64,000 nucleotides of DNA from Kaistia hirudinis (GCF_014196455.1 NZ_JACIDS010000005.1:434001-498000); one strand, 5' to 3'. Numbered from the stretch's first letter, positions 1 through 9,599 are shown. Numbers and translations are program-made. Notes: generated from the sequence alone by a model not told the origin.

Positions 1-2743
1 CGTCGAGATCGGGCTTCCGCGCCCGCGTCGCGACGGGAACCTCGGTGCGTTTCACCGTCATCTCGTCGAGCGAATTCTTGCGCGCGCGGCTCGCCGGCTC
101 GTCGGCCAGCTCCGACCGGTCGCGGTCGAAGCCGCGACTCTGGCGGCGGCGCTGGCGATCCGCCTCGGTCTCGGGCGGCATGTTGGCGGCGTTGCCATAT
201 TTGCGCGTGCCGCGGAAGCCGCCGGTACGGTCGTCGATCTCGCTCTGGCGCGCCAGCGGATCGTCGGCGATGGCGAGTTCCGTTTCCTTGAGCCGCTTGA
301 TCTCGTCGCGCAGCCGCGCGGCGGTCTCGAATTCGAGGTTCATCGCCGCCTCGCGCATGCGCTTTTCGAGGTCGTCGAGATGCGCCTTCAGATTATTGCC
401 GACCAGCGGCGTATCGGCGAGGCCGGCATCGACCGTGACGTGATCCTGCTCATAGACCGAGGACAGGATGTCGCCGATCGACTTCTTGACCGATTCCGGC
501 GTGATGCCGTGCTCGAGATTATAGGCGACCTGCTTCTCGCGGCGACGATTGGTCTCCGCCATCGCCCGCTCCATCGAGCCGGTGATGTGATCCGCATAGA
601 GGATGACCTTGCCGTCGACATTGCGCGCCGCACGGCCGATCGTCTGGATCAGCGACGTCTCCGAGCGCAGGAAGCCTTCCTTGTCGGCATCGAGGATCGC
701 CACCATGCCGCATTCGGGAATGTCGAGGCCCTCGCGCAGCAGGTTGATGCCGATCAGCACGTCGAAGGCGCCGAGGCGCAGGTCGCGGATAATCTCGATG
801 CGCTCCAGCGTATCGATGTCGGAGTGCATGTAGCGCACGCGCACGCCGTTCTCGTGCAGATACTCCGTCAGGTCCTCGGCCATGCGCTTGGTCAGCGTGG
901 TGACGAGGGTGCGATAGCCCTTCTTCGCGACTTCGCGCACTTCGCCGAGCAGATCGTCGACCTGGCTCTTGGCGGGGCGGATCTCGACGGGCGGATCGAC
1001 GAGGCCGGTCGGGCGGATGACCTGCTCGACGAAGACGCCGCCGGTCTCCTCCATTTCCCAGCTTCCGGGCGTCGCCGAGACATGGACCGATTGCGGCCGC
1101 ATCGCGTCCCATTCCTCGAAGCGCAGCGGCCGGTTGTCCATGCAGGACGGCAGGCGGAAGCCATATTCGGCCAGCGTCGCCTTGCGGCGGAAGTCACCGC
1201 GATACATGGCGCCGATCTGCGGGATCGTGACATGGCTCTCATCGGTGAAGACGAGCGCATTGTCCGGCAGATATTCGAACAGGGTCGGCGGCGGCTCGCC
1301 CGGCAGGCGGCCGGTCAGATAGCGCGAATAATTCTCGATGCCGGCGCAGGAGCCCGTCGCCTCGATCATCTCGATGTCGAAGCGGCAGCGCTGCTCAAGC
1401 CGCTGCGCTTCCAGCAACCGCCCGGCGGCCTCCAGCTCGGCGAGGCGCGCGCGCAGCTCGGTCTTGATCGATTGGATCGCCTGGTTGAGCGTCGGCTTCG
1501 GCGTCACATAGTGCGAATTCGCATAGACCTTCACGAATTTGAGGTCCGCCGTCTTCTGTCCGGTCAGCGGGTCGAACTCGGTGATGGTCTCGACCTCGTC
1601 GCCGAACAGCGAGACGCGCCAGGCGCGGTCCTCGAGGTGGGCCGGGAAAATCTCGACCGTGTCGCCGCGCACGCGGAAGGAACCGCGCACGAAATTCAGA
1701 TCCTGCCGCTTGTATTGCAGCGCGACCAGGTCGGCGAGCAGCTGACGCTGATCGAGCTTCTCGCCGAGCGCGATGCCGAAGGTCATGGCGGTATAGGTCT
1801 CGACCGAGCCGATACCGTAGATGCACGAGACCGAGGCGACGATGATCACGTCGTCCCGCTCCAGCAAAGACCGCGTCGCCGAGTGGCGCATGCGGTCGAT
1901 CTGCTCGTTGACCGAGGATTCCTTCTCGATATAGGTGTCGGTCCGCGGCACATAGGCCTCGGGCTGGTAGTAGTCGTAATACGAGACGAAATATTCGACC
2001 GCGTTCTCCGGGAAGAACGACTTGAACTCGCCATAGAGCTGCGCGGCGAGCGTCTTGTTCGGCGCGAGAATCAGGGCCGGGCGCTGCGTTTCCTCGATCA
2101 CCTTGGCCATGGTGAAGGTCTTGCCCGAGCCGGTGACGCCGAGCAGCACCTGGTCGCGCTCCTGATTGCGGATCGCGCCGACCAGTTCGGCGATCGCCTG
2201 CGGCTGGTCGCCCCGCGGCTCGAACTCGGACACGATCTTCAGCGGCACGCCGCCTTCCGACTTCTCCGGACGCGGCGGGCGATGCGGCACCCAGGTCTTG
2301 TCCCGGATCTCCGGCCGGCCCTTCTCGATCAGTTCGGTCAGCGCCGCCACCGTCTTGGTGACGGAAGACGAGGCGAGGCTCCCCGTCGCCTCGGCCTCCT
2401 CCAGCGTCACGTCGAGGCCGGCGACGGGATTGAGCCCGCTGGCGGCGCGCTCGCGCGCCGAACCCGCAATGCCGATCGAGGTGCCGCGGCCGGATTTATG
2501 CCCGGCCCCCTCCTTGCCGCCCTTCTTCTTCGCCTTCTTGTCGGCGTCGACGGGCAGATCGACCAGTTGCATGCGCTCGCCGCGGGCCCGCGGCGCCCGC
2601 TTCGGCTTCGGCGCGATCGGCTCGGCGTCGGCCGCGCGCGCGATCTCGTCGATCCAGTCGGCGATGTTGCCCGAGAGCGGTTCGCCCTCGAACGGAGCCT
2701 GCGGCGCTTCGCCGAAACCTTGGGGAGTGGGACGTTTGGCCAT
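1..2743 (-). CDS. uvrB: UvrABC excision nuclease subunit B (3' end outside window)
   Basis: UvrB is the damage-verifying helicase-like subunit of nucleotide excision repair, loaded by UvrA and then recruiting UvrC. The frame starts at ATG 2743 and runs out of the window, giving at least 914 residues. Visible motifs are Walker [10 protein letters not shown], the beta-hairpin region [21 protein letters not shown], and helicase motif [10 protein letters not shown]. Near the C-terminal side is a UVR-type segment ([20 protein letters not shown]). The family core is preceded by about 170 extra residues rich in Lys, Ala and Pro, and followed by a basic tail. Both are usual in Rhizobiales but absent from the 673-residue E. 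coli protein. A LexA-like box sits just upstream of the start codon. Confidence 0.97.
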   Translation of the reverse strand, partial: MAKRPTPQGFGEAPQAPFEGEPLSGNIADWIDEIARAADAEPIAPKPKRAPRARGERMQLVDLPVDADKKAKKKGGKEGAGHKSGRGTSIGIAGSARERAASGLNPVAGLDVTLEEAEATGSLASSSVTKTVAALTELIEKGRPEIRDKTWVPHRPPRPEKSEGGVPLKIVSEFEPRGDQPQAIAELVGAIRNQERDQVLLGVTGSGKTFTMAKVIEETQRPALILAPNKTLAAQLYGEFKSFFPENAVEYFVSYYDYYQPEAYVPRTDTYIEKESSVNEQIDRMRHSATRSLLERDDVIIVASVSCIYGIGSVETYTAMTFGIALGEKLDQRQLLADLVALQYKRQDLNFVRGSFRVRGDTVEIFPAHLEDRAWRVSLFGDEVETITEFDPLTGQKTADLKFVKVYANSHYVTPKPTLNQAIQSIKTELRARLAELEAAGRLLEAQRLEQRCRFDIEMIEATGSCAGIENYSRYLTGRLPGEPPPTLFEYLPDNALVFTDESHVTIPQIGAMYRGDFRRKATLAEYGFRLPSCMDNRPLRFEEWDAMRPQSVHVSATPGSWEMEETGGVFVEQVIRPTGLVDPPVEIRPAKSQVDDLLGEVREVAKKGYRTLVTTLTKRMAEDLTEYLHENGVRVRYMHSDIDTLERIEIIRDLRLGAFDVLIGINLLREGLDIPECGMVAILDADKEGFLRSETSLIQTIGRAARNVDGKVILYADHITGSMERAMAETNRRREKQVAYNLEHGITPESVKKSIGDILSSVYEQDHVTVDAGLADTPLVGNNLKAHLDDLEKRMREAAMNLEFETAARLRDEIKRLKETELAIADDPLARQSEIDDRTGGFRGTRKYGNAANMPPETEADRQRRRQSRGFDRDRSELADEPASRARKNSLDEMTVKRTEVPVATRARKPDLD

Positions 2744-2745
2744 GG

Positions 2746-2760
2746 GTACGAAAGTAGAAC
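2746..2760 (-). promoter_or_regulatory. Possible LexA (SOS) box at uvrB start
   Basis: The plus strand reads GTAC-N7-GAAC, one base away from the alphaproteobacterial SOS consensus GAAC-N7-GAAC (GTTC-N7-GTTC on the other strand). It lies 3 bases upstream of the uvrB ATG, where a repressor would block initiation. Both the mismatch and the position close to the ribosome binding site keep the call tentative. Confidence 0.4.
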
Positions 2761-2916
2761 GAGTCACCGCCGATTTGAAGGGTCGGCCGCCAAGATTCCG
2801 GTCACATCAGGCGACGCACGCGGGGAGACGGCGGGCTGCGCCTTCTATAGGATGCCGCAGTGCAACCTGGATCAGGCGGGCAGGTTCGCCGATGAGAGCC
2901 ACGGAGCGACAATGGC

Positions 2917-3564
2917 ATGGCCGGCAAGACTCTGGTGATCGCGCAGCAGAAGGGCGGCTCGGGCAAGACGACGCTCGCGGCTCATCTCGCCGTCGCCTTC
3001 ACGAAGCGGTGGCGCGTCGCGATCCTCGATGTCGATCCGCAGGGCAGCCTCGGCCAGTGGTTCGAGATCCGGGAGCGGCGGCTCGGCGAGGACGGGGCGG
3101 GCCTCGTCCTGCGCACGGCCAGCGGCTGGGGCGCGAAGCGCGAGGCGAAGCTGCTCGCCCGCGACCATGACCTCGTCGTCATCGACATGCCGCCCCGCTC
3201 CGACCTCGAAGCGCGCAACGTCATCGAGATCGCGGATCTCGTCGCCGTTCCCGTCCAGCCGACGCCGGTCGACCTCTGGGCGACGCAGGCGACGCTGGAA
3301 CTGGTCGAGCGCGGCGGCCCTCCCTCCGTCCTCGTCATCAACCGTGCCCCCGCCCGGGCGCAGACCACAGATCAGATGATCGCCAAGCTGGCCGAGCTGG
3401 GCGCCGAAACGCTGGAAGCCCGCATCGGCAACCGCGTCGCCTTCGGCTCGACCATGGGCCTCGGCTCGACCGTCATGGAAACCTTCCCGGGCAGCAAGGC
3501 CGCCGCCGAAGTCGAGGCCGTCGCGGCGGAGATGAAGCGCCATCTCGACGTCGCCGCCCCCTGA
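2917..3564 (+). CDS. ParA/MinD-family ATPase
   Basis: This is a 215-residue P-loop ATPase of the ParA/MinD/Mrp group. The deviant Walker A KGGSGKTT is at residues 12-19, the Walker A' DVDPQGS near residue 37, and VVIDMPP near residue 90. A basic C-terminal domain typical of plasmid ParA is missing, and no parB or parS-like partner is seen nearby. It is therefore likely one of the orphan chromosomal ParA-like proteins used to position or partition a protein cargo. A GGAG ribosome site precedes ATG 2917. The small slyX gene follows after 14 bases and is probably co-transcribed. The cargo cannot be told from sequence. Confidence 0.85.
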   Translation: MAGKTLVIAQQKGGSGKTTLAAHLAVAFTKRWRVAILDVDPQGSLGQWFEIRERRLGEDGAGLVLRTASGWGAKREAKLLARDHDLVVIDMPPRSDLEARNVIEIADLVAVPVQPTPVDLWATQATLELVERGGPPSVLVINRAPARAQTTDQMIAKLAELGAETLEARIGNRVAFGSTMGLGSTVMETFPGSKAAAEVEAVAAEMKRHLDVAAP

Positions 3565-3578
3565 GCTAGAGACAAGTT

Positions 3579-3806
3579 ATGAGCACCGACCCCACCAAGG
3601 ACCTCGTCGCCCGGATCGACGACCTCGAAACCCGTGCCGCTTTTCAAGAACGCACGATCGAGGAGCTGCACACCATGATTGCCGCGCAATGGGAGAAGAT
3701 CGACCGGCTCGCGCGGCGCTATGACAGGCTCAAGGCCGAATTCGACGAGATCGTCGAGGCGCGCCCGAGCCTGCCCTCGGCGGAACCCCCTCCGCCGCAT
3801 TACTGA
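3579..3806 (+). CDS. slyX: SlyX family protein
   Basis: A 75-residue protein with an N-terminal coiled coil (heptad-like Leu/Ile/Met pattern, residues 8-60) and the diagnostic C-terminal PPPHY. SlyX proteins are small and widespread, and their function is not established. The gene follows the ParA-like gene closely and is followed after 39 bases by the CNB/reductase fusion, so a shared transcript is plausible. Confidence 0.9.
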   Translation: MSTDPTKDLVARIDDLETRAAFQERTIEELHTMIAAQWEKIDRLARRYDRLKAEFDEIVEARPSLPSAEPPPPHY

Positions 3807-3845
3807 CACCGGTCGCCCGGCGGCCGATCTCGCGGAGCATCGCAC

Positions 3846-5531
3846 ATGCCATCGACCGTAGAATCCCGCCGCGATCAGGCCTTCCCTCTCCTCTCGGCGG
3901 CCGATATCGCCCGCGTCGAGCGCTTCGCCACGCGCGTCGCCTATGCCGATGGCGCGACGATCGTCGCAGCCGGCGGCCTTTCGCCCGGTCTGCTGCTGAT
4001 CCTGGCCGGCGAGATCACGGTCACCCATCGCGACGCGGCGGGCGTCGAGCATCTGATCGTGCGCCAGGGTGCGGGTCATTTCGTCGGCGAGATCAGCCAG
4101 CTCTCCGGCCGCCCTGCCCTCGTCGATGTGCGCGCGATCGGCGCCGTGGAGGCGCTGCTGGTTCCGCCCGAACGGCTGCGGGGACTGATGATCGCGGAAG
4201 CCGATCTCGGCGAACGCGTCATGCGCGCGCTGATCCTGCGCCGGGTCGGCCTGATCGAGGCCGGCGCCGGTCCCGTCATCGTGGCGCCGGCGGGCCTTGA
4301 CGACCTGCTGCGGCTCGAAGGCTTCCTCGGGCGCAACGGCCATCCCTATCAATGGCTCGATCCCACCGCCGATCCGGCCTCGGACGCGCTGCTCGAGCGG
4401 CTGCATCTGACGCGCGAGGAAATGCCGGTGGTGCTCTGCCCGGGCGGGCAGATCCTGCGCAACCCGTCCGAACAGGAGCTCGCGCGCTGCCTCGGCCTCG
4501 TCGGCAAGATCGATCCCGATCGCGTCTATGACGTCGCGGTGGTCGGCGCCGGACCGGCGGGCCTCGCGACTGCAGTCTATGCCGGCTCGGAGGGCCTCTC
4601 GGTGCTGGCGCTCGATACGCGCGCCTTTGGCGGCCAGGCCGGCGCCTCGGCACGGATCGAGAATTATCTCGGCTTCCCGACCGGCATCACCGGCATGGCG
4701 CTGATGGCGCGGGCCTATAACCAGGCCCAGAAATTCGGCACCGAATTCGCGATCCCGGCCTCGGCGCAGTTCATCGAACCGCAGGACATCGACGGCGCGC
4801 CCGGCTTCCGCCTGACGCTCGGTGACGGCGAGCACGCCTCGGCGCAGACGGTGGTGATCGCCAGTGGCGCGCGGTATCGCCATCCGGCCATTCCGGGCAT
4901 CGCGGATTTCGGCGGCGCGAGCGTGCATTATTGGGCCTCGCCATTGGAGCGCAGGCTCTGCGCCGCCCAGGAGGTCGTGCTGGTCGGCGGCGGCAATTCC
5001 GCCGGCCAGGCCGCCGTCTTCCTGTCGGGCCAGGCGGCGAAGGTCTGGATGATCATCCGCGCCGGCGGCCTCGCGGCCAGCATGTCGCGCTATCTGATCG
5101 ACCGCATCGCCGCGACGCCCAATATCGAACTCGTCACGGACAGCGAGGTCACGGCGCTGCATGGCACGCCCGGCGCGCTCGACGGCGTGAGCTGGACCAA
5201 CCGCAAGACCGGCGCAACGACGACGCGGCCGGCCGCCCATCTCTTCCTGTTCATTGGCGCCGACCCGAACACCGACTGGCTCGAAGGCTGCGGCGTCGCC
5301 CGCGACGCCAAGGGCTTCGTGCTGACCGGCGAGGCCGCCGGGTCCGGACGCCAGCCGCTCGAAACGAGCCGGCCCGGCCTGTTCGCGGCCGGCGACGTGC
5401 GCTCGGGCTCCGTCAAGCGCGTCGCGGCCGCCGTCGGAGAAGGCGCGCAGGTCGTCGCCGCGATCCACGCCTATCTCGCCGCAAACGCCAACACCCCCTC
5501 CCCCAACCAGACACGGGTCGACAGGACATGA
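3846..5531 (+). CDS. Cyclic-nucleotide-binding / thioredoxin-fold / thioredoxin-reductase-like fusion
   Basis: A 561-residue three-part protein. Residues about 10-130 form a CRP-type cyclic nucleotide-binding fold (GEISQLSGRPALVDVRA is the phosphate-binding cassette). Residues about 140-220 look like a thioredoxin/glutaredoxin fold without a CxxC pair. Residues about 228-550 are a two-dinucleotide-domain flavoprotein with FAD motif GAGPAGL, NADPH motif GGGNSAG and the C-terminal GLFAAGDVR. Where thioredoxin reductase carries its redox-active CATC, this protein has HYWASPLERRLC, so the classical disulfide is absent. It is therefore a reductase-like flavoprotein whose electron acceptor is unknown, possibly gated by a nucleotide. 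Its stop overlaps the start of the UBP zinc finger gene (ATGA), implying translational coupling. Confidence 0.88.
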   Translation: MPSTVESRRDQAFPLLSAADIARVERFATRVAYADGATIVAAGGLSPGLLLILAGEITVTHRDAAGVEHLIVRQGAGHFVGEISQLSGRPALVDVRAIGAVEALLVPPERLRGLMIAEADLGERVMRALILRRVGLIEAGAGPVIVAPAGLDDLLRLEGFLGRNGHPYQWLDPTADPASDALLERLHLTREEMPVVLCPGGQILRNPSEQELARCLGLVGKIDPDRVYDVAVVGAGPAGLATAVYAGSEGLSVLALDTRAFGGQAGASARIENYLGFPTGITGMALMARAYNQAQKFGTEFAIPASAQFIEPQDIDGAPGFRLTLGDGEHASAQTVVIASGARYRHPAIPGIADFGGASVHYWASPLERRLCAAQEVVLVGGGNSAGQAAVFLSGQAAKVWMIIRAGGLAASMSRYLIDRIAATPNIELVTDSEVTALHGTPGALDGVSWTNRKTGATTTRPAAHLFLFIGADPNTDWLEGCGVARDAKGFVLTGEAAGSGRQPLETSRPGLFAAGDVRSGSVKRVAAAVGEGAQVVAAIHAYLAANANTPSPNQTRVDRT

Positions 5532-5833
5532 GCGAAACCTGCACACACGCCGGCACGATCCGGACAGTCAAGCCGAGCGCCAAGGGCTGCGAGGAATGCC
5601 TGAAGATCGGCGCCTGGTGGGTCCATCTGCGCCTGTGCCGGACCTGCGGCCATGTCGGCTGCTGCGACGACTCGCCGAACAAGCACGCGACCCGCCATTT
5701 CCACGCAACCGGCCACCCGATCATCGAAGGCTATGATCCGCCCGAAGGCTGGGGCTGGTGCTACATCGACGAAACCTTCATCGACCTCCCCAACCAGACC
5801 CCGCAAGACGGTCCGATCCCGAGGTTTGTGTGA
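5528..5833 (+). CDS. UBP-type zinc finger protein
   Basis: This is a 101-residue single-domain protein. Zinc-ligand candidates are Cys5, His7, Cys21, Cys24, Cys37, Cys40, Cys45, His53, His57 and His63, in the spacing of the zf-UBP (BUZ) fold, with the family's GHVGCC core. In eukaryotes this fold binds the free C-terminal Gly-Gly of ubiquitin; the bacterial ligand is not established. The ATG at 5528 overlaps the stop of the reductase-like fusion by four bases, so the two are almost certainly one translational unit. This suggests the zinc finger recruits a substrate or partner for the flavoprotein, which is inference. Confidence 0.92.
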   Translation: MSETCTHAGTIRTVKPSAKGCEECLKIGAWWVHLRLCRTCGHVGCCDDSPNKHATRHFHATGHPIIEGYDPPEGWGWCYIDETFIDLPNQTPQDGPIPRFV

Positions 5834-5957
5834 GGGGGCGGGAGTGAGTGCATAGGGCCATCAGCTCACACAGCATTCGAAAGATTACACTCTTTTTACG
5901 AGCAGAAACATATGATATAAACTTATGCGATCGACACTATGGTCCGGAGGGGTCTTT

Positions 5958-7742
5958 GTGGATGCGCTCTGGTCTGTCGGTTCACCTGATGGTGTGACAA
6001 GCCCACTGGACGGACTGGTGAGCTGGGTTGTCAGCCGCGACACCTGCTACGTTCTCTGGCTGCCTCTGCTGATCGCACTCGCCAGTTCGATCATAACCAT
6101 CAAAGTCAATCATGCCGTCCGCATCGGACGCGTTAAGCGCATCTATGCGTTCTCGAAAGGCTTCGCGATCGACCCGTCGCCGTGCCCGAAAAACGGCGAA
6201 ACGCCAGTGCCCCTCAAGTCCTATCGACCCGACATCCGCTCCTCGCCGTCAATGGAGCTGGTCGTTTCAAAGTATACCATCGACCTTGATGAAGCGATGC
6301 CGGAAGACCATTTCATCCGGCTGGAGGAACTACTGGATGCCCGAAGTGCGGGAAGTCCCGCGCCATATAAAAGCAAGCCGACCGTCAACTATCTTGTCAA
6401 TCCGATTCGCTGCTTCGATATGCCAGTCAATCGGCAGATGGCTATGACAGCCCTTCCTTTTGTCGGTATCGTAATGATCGGCTGGATTGGTGCGATAGAC
6501 ACCGCGCGAAAGATCGACCCGTTCGGCACGCTATCCAATGTCGGCGCCCAGTTCGGCGGCTGCGCACTTTACCCGCCGATGCTATCCATAGCCTTCCTCG
6601 GTGCCTATGCTTCGGCCATGACCATACTGGTCAGAGCCGTCTGTCTGTTCGACCTTTCGGCGACGACATTCATGCGCGCCACCTTGCAAATCGTGACGAG
6701 TCTCGCTGCCGCAATTGTCCTTTGGAACTGTCTTCGTGGCCTGACACTTGATCATGTTTGCGGCACGAGCCCGGGCAAGGTTCTCTATCCCTTCGTCTTC
6801 GCCATAGGGTTCGTTCCCGATGCAGGTCTCAACTATGTCCTGGCTTGGATCAGCAATCGGGAGTGGGCGAAGGCATCTGTCGCGACATCGGTCGTTGAAG
6901 CGCAGAAGCAAGAGCGTGCCGCAGGCTTCGCCGCGGGGCTGGCAAGCTTTCTCAAGCTCACCGACAACCGGTTTAATGATGCCACCCGCTCGGTCCCGCT
7001 CGACGCGATCGATGGCATCGATTTCTTTACACGTTTTCGGCTGGCGGCGGCCGGCGTTTATGAAGTGCAGAACCTGGCTGTTGCCAATCCGATCCTGCTG
7101 CACGTCGAAACCCCGTATGGCATCTATCAGACCATCGACTGGGTTGCGCAGGCACAGCTTTGCACTGTGGTCGGGCTCGAGCGCTTCCTGATCCTGCGGC
7201 AGCACAATATCCGCACGATATTCGATCTCGAAAGGGCGGTCCTGAGCCTGAAATCCACCCAGGCGTTTCGCCGGGCCGTCGGCTCGATCCTCATGGCGAC
7301 GACCCAGATCAGCCGAGATATAGAGAGCCTCGGGAAAATCAAAATGCGGAATCCGGATAGTCCGGATTCGGCCCCTCTAGATATGGATGCGTTTGACAGG
7401 TTGATGTTTGAAGAAAGCCTCAAGAAAGCCAAGTACCGCGTGAAGCTTCCACTCTATGATACGCCGACCGCGCCGTGTGGCTATCATGTTCGCGTCGAGC
7501 AAACGCCTGCAAGCACCACTCAGCCCATCATGAGCTTCGACATCATACAGGACGGCACGAGGACCAAGTACAAGGTCTTCGAAGTCGAGGATGAGGACGC
7601 GACCATCAAGCATATGGTTCGCGTCGTCATGGACGACCTCCACGTCATCCGCCTCCGTCAGATCTGGGAGACGATCAGCCGCCGTATCGGGGGAGACGCG
7701 GCGACGTTGGACGATTCCGAGGACACGATCCTCGGCGCCTGA
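5958..7742 (+). CDS. Unrecognised multi-pass membrane protein with HhH-like cytosolic repeats
   Basis: I do not recognise this protein by name. From GTG 5958 it has 594 residues; that start has GGAGG seven bases upstream, whereas the in-frame ATG at 5925 has no ribosome site. Hydrophobic segments lie near residues 30-48, 160-180, 202-224, 236-254 and 268-290, so about five membrane spans. The C-terminal 300 residues are soluble. They contain two helix-hairpin-helix-like stretches: LDAIDGIDFFTRFRLAAAGV, followed by an aromatic WVAQAQL motif, and LERFLILRQHNIRTIFDLER. The gene and its upstream 90 bases are visibly richer in A+T than the neighbours, suggesting acquisition by transfer. It stands alone between the zinc finger gene and minE. 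Confidence 0.8.
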   Translation: MDALWSVGSPDGVTSPLDGLVSWVVSRDTCYVLWLPLLIALASSIITIKVNHAVRIGRVKRIYAFSKGFAIDPSPCPKNGETPVPLKSYRPDIRSSPSMELVVSKYTIDLDEAMPEDHFIRLEELLDARSAGSPAPYKSKPTVNYLVNPIRCFDMPVNRQMAMTALPFVGIVMIGWIGAIDTARKIDPFGTLSNVGAQFGGCALYPPMLSIAFLGAYASAMTILVRAVCLFDLSATTFMRATLQIVTSLAAAIVLWNCLRGLTLDHVCGTSPGKVLYPFVFAIGFVPDAGLNYVLAWISNREWAKASVATSVVEAQKQERAAGFAAGLASFLKLTDNRFNDATRSVPLDAIDGIDFFTRFRLAAAGVYEVQNLAVANPILLHVETPYGIYQTIDWVAQAQLCTVVGLERFLILRQHNIRTIFDLERAVLSLKSTQAFRRAVGSILMATTQISRDIESLGKIKMRNPDSPDSAPLDMDAFDRLMFEESLKKAKYRVKLPLYDTPTAPCGYHVRVEQTPASTTQPIMSFDIIQDGTRTKYKVFEVEDEDATIKHMVRVVMDDLHVIRLRQIWETISRRIGGDAATLDDSEDTILGA

Positions 7743-7786
7743 GCGCGCTGCGACGGCGCAGAGATGTCCGACCGCCGCCCCGCCCC

Positions 7787-8050
7787 TCACGCCGCCTTGC
7801 GGCGAACCGGATTTGGCAGTTCGACGTCGACCTCGAGGGTCGAGATCGCTTCGCCGCGCTGCATCTTGACCTGGACCTTGTCGGCGGGGATGTCGACATG
7901 GCGCTGCAGGACAGCGAGGATTTCCTCGCGCAGGACGGCGACGAGGTCGCTGGCGCCTGCCGTGACGCGCTCGTGCTGCAGGAGGATCTGCAGCCGGTCG
8001 CGCGCGACCGGCGCAGAGCGCGCGGGTCGGAAGAAGTCGAAAATCGTCAT
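7787..8050 (-). CDS. minE: Cell division topological specificity factor MinE
   Basis: MinE (87 residues) stimulates MinD ATPase and drives Min oscillation so that the division inhibitor is kept away from midcell. The N-terminal MTIFDFFR is the membrane-targeting segment, followed by the contact helix (RLQILLQHER) and the C-terminal dimer domain (VQVKMQRGEAISTLEVDVELP). Its ATG overlaps the stop of minD by four bases, and it is the last gene of minC-minD-minE. Confidence 0.96.
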   Translation of the reverse strand: MTIFDFFRPARSAPVARDRLQILLQHERVTAGASDLVAVLREEILAVLQRHVDIPADKVQVKMQRGEAISTLEVDVELPNPVRRKAA

Positions 8051-8862
8051 GCCGCCCTCCGGCCGAAGATCTTGCTCATCAGGCCGCGGCGCTCCATCGG
8101 GACCACCATCGGCACGGTGTCGCCCTCGAGGCGCCGGGCGGCGTCGATATAGGCCTTGGCCGGCGCGCTCTCGGCCGCGTTCAGCGTCACCGGGCAGCCG
8201 AGATTGGAGGCGTTCAGCACGGCCTCGCTCTCGGGGATGATGCCGAGCAGCGGAATCGAGAGGATCTCGAGCACGTCGTCGACCTTGAGCATCTGGCCGC
8301 GCTCCGCCCGCGCCGCGTCGTAGCGGGTGAGCAGGAGGTGCTTCTCCATATATTCGCCCCGCTCGGCCTTCTCGGTCTTGGCGTCGAGCATGCCGATGAT
8401 GCGGTCGCTGTCGCGCACGGACGAGACTTCCGGATTGGTCACGACGACGGCGACATCGGCATGGCGCATGGCGAGCATCGCGCCGCGCTCGATGCCGGCG
8501 GGCGAGTCGCAGACGATCCAGTCGAAGCTCTCGCGCAGCTCCTCCATGACGCGGGCGACGCCCTCGGCGGTCAGCGCGTCCTTGTCGCGGGTCTGCGAGG
8601 CCGGCAGCAGATAGAGCGTGTCGAGCCGCTTGTCGCGGATCAGCGCCTGCTGCAGCTTCGCCTCGCCCTGGACCACGTTGATCAGGTCGTAGACGACGCG
8701 CCGCTCGGCGCCCATGACGAGGTCGAGATTGCGCAGGCCGACGTCGAAATCGACGACGGCCACGCGATTGCCACCGAGCGCGAGGGCTGCGCCGAGCGCT
8801 GCGGTCGAAGTCGTCTTGCCGACCCCGCCCTTGCCCGACGTGACCACCAGAACCTGCGACAT
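8047..8862 (-). CDS. minD: Septum site-determining ATPase MinD
   Basis: A 271-residue ParA-family ATPase that binds membrane in its ATP form and recruits MinC. The deviant Walker A KGGVGKTT is at residues 11-18, and DFDVGLRNLDL and DSPAGIERG are the switch regions. The last residues (RRGLMSKIFGRRAA) form the amphipathic membrane-targeting helix. It sits between minC (26-base gap) and minE (4-base overlap), so the three genes are one operon. Confidence 0.98.
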   Translation of the reverse strand: MSQVLVVTSGKGGVGKTTSTAALGAALALGGNRVAVVDFDVGLRNLDLVMGAERRVVYDLINVVQGEAKLQQALIRDKRLDTLYLLPASQTRDKDALTAEGVARVMEELRESFDWIVCDSPAGIERGAMLAMRHADVAVVVTNPEVSSVRDSDRIIGMLDAKTEKAERGEYMEKHLLLTRYDAARAERGQMLKVDDVLEILSIPLLGIIPESEAVLNASNLGCPVTLNAAESAPAKAYIDAARRLEGDTVPMVVPMERRGLMSKIFGRRAA

Positions 8863-8888
8863 GTCCGTGTCTCCTTAACCCTTCCGGC

Positions 8889-9599
8889 TCAGGCCAGAGC
8901 CGCCATGTTCATCTGGTCTCGCGCGAGCCAGGCCTGCACGGCCTTGCCGCGATACTTCGCGTCGATCTCGTCGGCCGTCTGGTAGAGACCGTCGATCGCG
9001 ATCAGTTCCGCCTCGAAGCGCTGGCAGAAGATCCGCGCGGCGGCATTGCCGGTCGAGCCGGCGATGGCCCGTCCGCGCAGCGCGCCATAGATGTGGATCG
9101 AATTGCCGGCGATGATCTCGGCGCCCGAGGCGACGGAGCCGATCACGGTGACGTCGCCCTGCGGGAAGATGATCGACTGGCCGGAGCGAACCGGCGTCTC
9201 GATCAGCAGCGAGGGGATCGACTGGTCGCCGAAGGACTGCTTCGCCTTGGTGGGTGGCTCGGTGTTCGGCGTGTGCACGATATCGGTGTGCTTGCCGCCG
9301 CTCACGGAGGGCGGCATGCCGAAGCCGAGCCAGCTCGTGTCGACGCCCTCGACCCCCATCACCTTGATGTCGCGCTCGAACAGGGCCGCGAGCAGCCCCT
9401 TGAAGTCGCGCTCGGAGATGGGCAGGCCGGAGACGTCGAGAATGACGGGCCGATGCTCGAAATAGCCGGCGGAACGCGAAGCGAGGCGCTCCAGCTCGGC
9501 GAGCCAGTCGGCCAGCGGAAGCTGCGGGGCAAGCACGGTCGCGAGGAAGGACCGGCCCCGGAATCGGATTGTCTGACGCTGCTTGACTGCTGTGGACAC
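8889..9599 (-). CDS. minC: Septum site-determining protein MinC
   Basis: MinC (236 residues) inhibits FtsZ polymerisation. The N-terminal FtsZ-binding domain covers roughly residues 1-105. The C-terminal beta-helix domain binds MinD (about 125-230; GDVTVIGSVASGAEIIAGNS, then IYGALRGRAIAG). The start is GTG at 9599, with GGAAGAG upstream. A CtrA-type box lies 47-61 bases upstream of the start. First gene of minCDE. Confidence 0.96.
   Translation of the reverse strand: MSTAVKQRQTIRFRGRSFLATVLAPQLPLADWLAELERLASRSAGYFEHRPVILDVSGLPISERDFKGLLAALFERDIKVMGVEGVDTSWLGFGMPPSVSGGKHTDIVHTPNTEPPTKAKQSFGDQSIPSLLIETPVRSGQSIIFPQGDVTVIGSVASGAEIIAGNSIHIYGALRGRAIAGSTGNAAARIFCQRFEAELIAIDGLYQTADEIDAKYRGKAVQAWLARDQMNMAALA

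Noticed and set aside
380..2938. Long plus-strand open frame opposite uvrB
   Set aside because: It is low-complexity, rich in Arg/Leu/Asp/His, and entirely antisense to an unmistakable uvrB; typical high-GC shadow.
2912..2938. Eight-codon minicistron overlapping the ParA-like start
   Set aside because: ATG GCA TGG... TGA overlaps the real start in another frame, has no separate ribosome site and no sign of selection.
3372..5546. 724-codon minus-strand open frame opposite the CNB/reductase fusion
   Set aside because: No domain can be recognised, composition is that of a shadow frame, and the plus strand encodes clear FAD and NADPH motifs.
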